In this document: positions 6,885-11,077 of the stretch, piece after piece
Layout: each line of letters starts with the position of its first letter
How positions within the stretch are numbered: the first letter of the stretch is position 1
Source: Rhodopirellula sp.
GTDB taxonomy: Bacteria; Planctomycetota; Planctomycetia; Pirellulales; Pirellulaceae
Assembly (NCBI GenBank): GCA_003513555.1
Contig: DOPG01000143.1
Span: forward strand, 1-11,077
DNA length: 11,077 nucleotides
Reading direction: 5' to 3'
The notes under the pieces: model-generated
What the model was told of the DNA's origin: nothing
The model's input: only the letters and a program-made list of their open reading frames with translations
The model's database searches: none
Made by a program: the position numbers and the translations under genes

Positions 6885-7856
6885 ATGGTCAAGACGTCAG
6901 TTTGCGCACTATTGTTTTTCGTTTGCATCAGCCAAAGCAGCGCGGAGGAATTCGCGTTACTTGAGACTGACTCTACCATTGAGATACGCGGTAGAGGGAA
7001 ATTGCTGCTGTGTTACAACAAGGTGTCACCAGTGCCACCCACTGGGATCGATTCTGTTTATCAGCGGACTGGGTTCCTGCACCCTGTTTGTTCTCCGGCT
7101 GGAAAAACGGTAACTGCCAGTTATCCCTTTGATCACCCGCATCAACAGGGGATTTTTTCAGCGTGGGTGAAAACGAAGTACAACGGACGTGAGATTGATT
7201 TTTGGAACCTCAAAAAACGCACGGGTCGCGTTGTTCACCGACGGGTTCTTGATATCTTTTCGAGCAAGGAGGGGACTGGCTTTGTTGTTGAGCTTGTGCA
7301 TCGCAGCGAATCGGACCCGCAAGTCGATATCTTAAGCGAGACATGGAAAGTCACAGCCGTGCCCACAGATGGCTCGTTTCATTGCTTTGACTTGGAAACC
7401 AGGCAGCAGGCACTGACTTCTTACCCTCTGCAGATTAAAAAGTTCCACTACGGTGGCATTGCTGTGAGGGGACCTGTCGCTTGGCTAAAGGAAAATGATT
7501 CCGATTTAGGGACCAGACAAGGCGTGGGCCGTGGCGTATCAGGCTTCACGAACAGTCTTGGTTCGAATCGCCTCAAAGGTAACCATGAGAACCCGAACTG
7601 GGTAACGATGTGGGGTGCGATTCATGCGACTCCAGTGAATGTCACTGTGCTTTGCAATCGAGCCTCGTTTCGCGCACCCCAGTCAACGAGACTACACCCG
7701 ACTAAACCGTATTTCTGCTTCTGTCCGGCTGTCGACGGTGAGTTCGTGATCGATCAACAGAAACCGTACGAGGCCAAGTATCGTTTTCTAATTAGGGACT
7801 CGAAACCAGACACGGCTTGGGTTGAGTCACAGTGGCGTGTCTACGCGCAGGATTGA
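6885..7856 (+). CDS. PmoA-like (DUF6807) family secreted protein
   Basis: The 323-residue product starts with a signal peptide (MVKTSVCALLFFVCIS, cleavage near SSA-EE at about 20). It then has the conserved core of the family labelled 'methane oxygenase PmoA' or DUF6807: a strand with RTGFLHPVCSPAG (61-73), then FDHPHQQGIFSAWV (82-95) and EIDFWN soon after. The PmoA label is misleading, since the family is unrelated to particulate methane monooxygenase. Members are frequent in Planctomycetes, Verrucomicrobia and Bacteroidetes, often near sugar-handling genes; the biochemical function is not established. Conserved His residues in the DHPHQQG patch could form a metal or active site. An upstream GTG at 6861 adds eight residues, but CGGAG at 6872-6876 supports ATG 6885. 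It is convergent with the esterase gene, 68 bases away, with no clear terminator between. Confidence 0.87.
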   Translation: MVKTSVCALLFFVCISQSSAEEFALLETDSTIEIRGRGKLLLCYNKVSPVPPTGIDSVYQRTGFLHPVCSPAGKTVTASYPFDHPHQQGIFSAWVKTKYNGREIDFWNLKKRTGRVVHRRVLDIFSSKEGTGFVVELVHRSESDPQVDILSETWKVTAVPTDGSFHCFDLETRQQALTSYPLQIKKFHYGGIAVRGPVAWLKENDSDLGTRQGVGRGVSGFTNSLGSNRLKGNHENPNWVTMWGAIHATPVNVTVLCNRASFRAPQSTRLHPTKPYFCFCPAVDGEFVIDQQKPYEAKYRFLIRDSKPDTAWVESQWRVYAQD

Positions 7857-7924
7857 CTCCGGCGATCTGCGACGTGTTGTGTCTGGTTTCGTTTATGCTC
7901 TAGTCACTGAAGGTAGCCGGCGAT

Positions 7925-9046
7925 TCATTCGTTCGCAGGCTGCTCGTATCCTTGCCAAATCCATTCGATGGCGTGTGGAAGGAACTGAGCCTTTGCGTTC
8001 CCGACTCCATGTCCGGAGTCTTGGCAGAACAGGTACTGGTAATGGTATCCTTTCTCTTTCAGCACCTTCGCCATTTGGTGATTCGCCTCGACCCAATCAT
8101 GCATTCCATCCCGCATCACGTTTGGGTTGTAGTTGTCGCGGTCGCCAACGGCCATGAACAAGCGAATTGGCTTCACGGGTGACTCAGGTATCAGCTTGTT
8201 GTGAAAGCCCCAAGCACCATCAGGGTACGCTGGGTCGAATGGCCATTGTTGGTTCACAAAGGTACCTGAGGTGGTTAGAACTCGGTGGTACAGGTCGGGT
8301 CGGAACCATGCCATGATTAGAGCTGCCGAGCCGCCCGAACTGCTGCCCATCGCAACGCGTGCGTCGGGATCCGTGCTTAATTTGACTTCGCAGTTCTTTT
8401 CGACGAGCGGAAGCACTTCGTGCTCGATGTATTCTGCGAACAAACCCGACATCGTGTCATATTCTTTGCCTCGCTCGTGTCCTTGAGCATCGCCACCACC
8501 GTTGGCGATCATAATGAGAACCATGGGGGGGATACGTTTTTGCGCGATTAGATTGTCCAAAATACGCGGCAATAGCATCTTGGGGGAACCCTTGGGGCCG
8601 TCATGGCACACCATGAACGGCGCAACAGTACCAGCCTTGTACTGCGCAGGTACATAAACGGTGATCTTGCGTGTGTAGTCTATCTCATGTGTATCGACGA
8701 TGAGCGTTTTTGGGTTGTTGGGGTCGACCGTACCGAATACCTTTCGGGCTATTCCTGGGTTGAAGCGTTCGCCTTCACGGGAGTCCATGGTGAATTGTTG
8801 CACACGCCCCTGTGGAACTCCGGCCTGTTGCGTTCGTTCTGGTGCGGGGACGTACTTCGGCCCAATGAGGAAATCACCATCGGCGTCTATTGGTGGATTA
8901 GGGCCGTTCGATCCATCAACTCTTTCAAACTTTGGAGCTGTGGGTGCATCAAACTTGCGCGTGGGAGGCTGTCCGTTGGCACTACTAGTGAGGGTGATGG
9001 CTAGAAGGCATGAGGTGGTGATGAGCTTTGAAAGAGACTGTGACAT
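7925..9046 (-). CDS. Secreted esterase of the Esterase D / enterochelin-esterase-like family
   Basis: The 373-residue product has a signal peptide (LITTSCLLAITLTSSANG, ending near residue 25), a linker rich in Pro and Asp, and an alpha/beta-hydrolase domain of the putative esterase (PF00756) type from about residue 105. The nucleophile elbow is MGSSSGG, with Ser236 as GxSxG nucleophile; AVGDRDNYN (299-307) supplies the acid (D302 or D304) and DSGHG the catalytic His346. IANGGGDAQGHERGKEYD (about 180-197) is the loop preceding the elbow in this family. Related proteins include feruloyl and acetylxylan esterases and Fes-like enzymes, so cleavage of an ester on a polysaccharide or similar substrate is plausible but unproven. 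The frame runs on to a TTG at 9469 inside the neighbouring gene, but that extension has no protein-like character and would bury the signal peptide, so ATG 9046 was chosen. No clear ribosome binding site is seen. Confidence 0.9.
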   Translation of the reverse strand: MSQSLSKLITTSCLLAITLTSSANGQPPTRKFDAPTAPKFERVDGSNGPNPPIDADGDFLIGPKYVPAPERTQQAGVPQGRVQQFTMDSREGERFNPGIARKVFGTVDPNNPKTLIVDTHEIDYTRKITVYVPAQYKAGTVAPFMVCHDGPKGSPKMLLPRILDNLIAQKRIPPMVLIMIANGGGDAQGHERGKEYDTMSGLFAEYIEHEVLPLVEKNCEVKLSTDPDARVAMGSSSGGSAALIMAWFRPDLYHRVLTTSGTFVNQQWPFDPAYPDGAWGFHNKLIPESPVKPIRLFMAVGDRDNYNPNVMRDGMHDWVEANHQMAKVLKEKGYHYQYLFCQDSGHGVGNAKAQFLPHAIEWIWQGYEQPANE

Positions 9047-9374
9047 GAAGCGATTTTCGGAGAGTGGTTGGGGAAGAAAAGGCCGCGTCAGGACGGGGAA
9101 AAATGGGCCCGCATTAGAGAAGAAATCAGCCTTCGAAACAAGGATTGCTGAGAATATGATGCGACCAGTTGGTAGGCACCACGCACACAGCAGTGTCCAG
9201 TTTGCCAAGCAAGTCCATTTCGAACGACGCTTGGAAGTACATGGTTGCGGCCGTGAGATAGCAAAGGTGCCATGACTGTCCATGAAGGGTTCGTGCTTAG
9301 AGTAACAGAGCAGAAGGTAGTGGATCGAGTGCGTGGGTGTTGTGTGAACTGAAGGCAGCTGGTGCGCTATGCAG
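9047..9374. other. Intergenic region, 328 bases, upstream of the esterase
   Basis: This lies between two minus-strand genes and presumably contains the esterase promoter and a long leader; I cannot name a promoter. The minus-strand open frame through it reads as non-protein-like sequence rich in Ser, Pro, Cys and Trp. At the upstream edge, AGCTGGT (9357-9363) and ACCAGCT (9381-9387) form a perfect 7-base inverted repeat with a 17-base loop spanning the stop of the preceding gene. No T-run follows on the minus strand, so it is not a standard intrinsic terminator. Confidence 0.5.
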
Positions 9375-11077
9375 CTAGTTACCAGCTTGTTTTGACTTCC
9401 AATTCTGTACAGCGACAGTAATCTGCTGGGGTAACGTTTCTCCCTCCCGAGAGATGCGGCGTTGGTCAAATTGTTTGTAGTCGCGGCTAATCCTCTCCAA
9501 TTGGGTCACCAGTGGTTGTCCCTCGGGGCCCAAGTTCTCAAGCACCTTAAGTATCCCCGGCTGCCACTTGCTGCCTTTGATAAGCCAAACGCTGTGCTGA
9601 TAGTAGGGCTCCCAGTCTTTCAGATAGAGAACGAAGTCTTCAAGCATCAACGGATAGATTTCAGGATCAAAGTGTTTGAGAACCATCATGGTGCGGTGCG
9701 CTGCTTCGTGGGTCCCACCAACACCGTAGCCGAGCATCACTTTAGGGGCATGAGTGGTTTTCCCGAAGCGTTGGGCAGCGTTGAGCAGGGTCGTACGATC
9801 GAAGGCAGCCTTGTCACTTTTGAGGATCGTCTGAAAACCGGAGTCGAATGAGGCGCGCTCGAACACATGTTGCGACTGACTGTACATCTGCGTCAGCAAC
9901 GAGAATTCTTCGCCGCTTATATCGGCATGAAGGCCGACGATTGCCCAGAATGCTGCCTCTCGTAGGTACCAGTCCTGGTGGGTAGTGAATTGGCGAATGA
10001 GCGGAAGGTGTTTTCTGATATCTTTTGGCTCGGCTTGCCCAAGCGCGAACAACGCGCCATCAATTTCCCACCACGCTGATTCCTCGTTTTTAAGCGTCTG
10101 AACGATTTGATCAAGAAATTGTTCTGAGACAACTTCGGCTGATAATCTGCCTTTGATGGGCCGCCGCCAATTATCGTAACCCGAGATTGCATCATAGGCG
10201 GCTCTTCTAACTCGGGGGTCGGAATGCAAGCTGGCTTTACGCAGCGCGGTAATCGCCTCCGGTGTCTTCATTTCACCAAGTCGGCGTCCTGCCCATGTAC
10301 GTACAAGTGGGCTGTAGTGACGCATGTACTTGATGCAATAACTGACCGTCGGACTTTTCTGTTTATCAAGAAGGAGCTTTGTGTATACCTTGTCCGGCAA
10401 GTCGATGTTGGGACCGAAATCTGGTGGGCCGTAGGTGGAAAAGAACTGAAGATCGTTGGCGTTGCCCCATTCAAATCGTGGAGGTTTTGAAGGGTGGCTG
10501 TGTCGCGTACGTGGTGCGCCGGTGATGCGGAGCGTGCGACGGGGCGCTGTATAGGTCAGGCCGATCGCCCCAGTACCCCAGTCAACACCTGAGTACCGTG
10601 CATTGTCCGGTGGAGTAGGCAGGATTGAAAATCCTCCGCGTGGTTGACGCGTCAGGTCGTAGTACCAAGCAAGCAGTTTCATTTGTCGATGATAAAAGTA
10701 AGTTTGCGTAGGCGGAACATGGACCGATGCAATCCCACGCCAGATTACGTTGAATCCACCGCCCGTGTGACCAAATTCGGGCTGAAAGTATGAGTCGGTT
10801 ACGAGTCTCGCAAGATGTTGCGATGCGGCTCTGTAATTTGGCTGGTCGCTGAGAAGTGAAAATGCACACGCAAGCATCGAGTTTCTACCGTTGGTGTTGG
10901 ACCACCACAGTTCGCTGCGGTGGTCGCCGTACGCGATGCAGCCATGGCCCGCCATGCGATACATCAACTTCATTGCTTCGGCGTACGCGGTAGGGTCAAC
11001 TTCAAGGCCGCATTCTTGTGCCAGTATTAACGTGATCACGATAGGTACACCTGCATGATTCATCAGTCCACTTTGGG
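9375..11077 (-). CDS. DUF6288-like protein with HEAT-type repeats (5' end outside the window)
   Basis: At least 566 residues are visible. The frame is open through the right edge (reading QSGLMNHAG before the first in-window ATG at 11063), so the true start lies outside and the visible part is the middle and C-terminus. Counting from that internal Met, residues 1-180 hold the conserved region of DUF6288-type planctomycete proteins: MNHAGVPI, then RMAGHGCIAYGDHRSELWW (36-54), TNGRNSMLACAFSLL (57-71) and GHTGGGFNVIWRG (98-110). This suggests a helical toroid-like fold, but no activity is known. Residues about 247-385 contain HEAT-like helical pairs (for example SPLVRTWAGRRLGEMKTPEA). The C-terminus is helical and ends NWKSKQAGN. 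The esterase lies 328 bases downstream on the same strand. Family assignment is from remembered motif similarity. Confidence 0.75.
   Translation of the reverse strand, partial: QSGLMNHAGVPIVITLILAQECGLEVDPTAYAEAMKLMYRMAGHGCIAYGDHRSELWWSNTNGRNSMLACAFSLLSDQPNYRAASQHLARLVTDSYFQPEFGHTGGGFNVIWRGIASVHVPPTQTYFYHRQMKLLAWYYDLTRQPRGGFSILPTPPDNARYSGVDWGTGAIGLTYTAPRRTLRITGAPRTRHSHPSKPPRFEWGNANDLQFFSTYGPPDFGPNIDLPDKVYTKLLLDKQKSPTVSYCIKYMRHYSPLVRTWAGRRLGEMKTPEAITALRKASLHSDPRVRRAAYDAISGYDNWRRPIKGRLSAEVVSEQFLDQIVQTLKNEESAWWEIDGALFALGQAEPKDIRKHLPLIRQFTTHQDWYLREAAFWAIVGLHADISGEEFSLLTQMYSQSQHVFERASFDSGFQTILKSDKAAFDRTTLLNAAQRFGKTTHAPKVMLGYGVGGTHEAAHRTMMVLKHFDPEIYPLMLEDFVLYLKDWEPYYQHSVWLIKGSKWQPGILKVLENLGPEGQPLVTQLERISRDYKQFDQRRISREGETLPQQITVAVQNWKSKQAGN

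Noticed and set aside
3480..7513. CCGATTTAGGGAC occurs near 3480 and again near 7501.
   Set aside because: A 13-base match within 11 kb is expected by chance; the second copy is inside a coding region.
9357..9387. Perfect 7-base inverted repeat around the stop of the DUF6288-like gene, considered as a terminator.
   Set aside because: The loop is 17 bases and no T-run follows on the minus strand, so it does not meet the intrinsic-terminator pattern.
9047..9469. N-terminal extension of the esterase to a TTG at 9469.
   Set aside because: It would overlap the upstream gene's 3' end, adds 141 residues without protein-like character, and buries an evident signal peptide starting at 9046.

Overview
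The window looks like chromosomal DNA from a planctomycete, probably of the Rhodopirellula/Pirellulaceae type. The main evidence is the tandem of a DUF1592/DUF1585-type protein end and a Tat-exported DUF1552 protein, a pairing typical of Planctomycetes. A PmoA-like (DUF6807) secreted protein, a DUF6288-like HEAT-repeat protein, many secreted hydrolases, wide gene spacing and weak or absent Shine-Dalgarno sequences on several genes agree with this. The lineage is inferred from protein content only.

Layout from left to right. At 3-122 (+) is the last 39 codons of a DUF1585-ended protein, overlapping or abutting the DUF1552 gene (112-1521, +). At 1544-1733 (-) is what looks like the decayed 3' end of a lost gene. 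At 1803-3392 (-) is a secreted serine hydrolase of the beta-lactamase/penicillin-binding-protein fold with a TPR-like tail. After a 374-base divergent gap comes a secreted protein with a coiled coil and a HELCH zinc-peptidase motif (3767-4738, +). After a 440-base gap comes a complete class I fumarate hydratase (5179-6687, +). Then come a PmoA-like/DUF6807 secreted protein (6885-7856, +), convergent with a secreted esterase (7925-9046, -), and a DUF6288-like protein with HEAT-type repeats whose start lies beyond the right edge (9375-11077, -).

How the genes work together: only the first pair looks like a translationally coupled operon. The rest are mostly single genes separated by 70-440 bases, on alternating strands. 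Apart from fumarase, a cytoplasmic TCA-cycle enzyme, most products carry export signals, so the region mainly serves the periplasm or cell surface. I see no CRISPR array, tRNA, rRNA, transposase or phage gene. No multi-gene defence or biosynthetic system is visible. The most novel items are the orphan HExxH protein and the gene remnant at 1544-1733.
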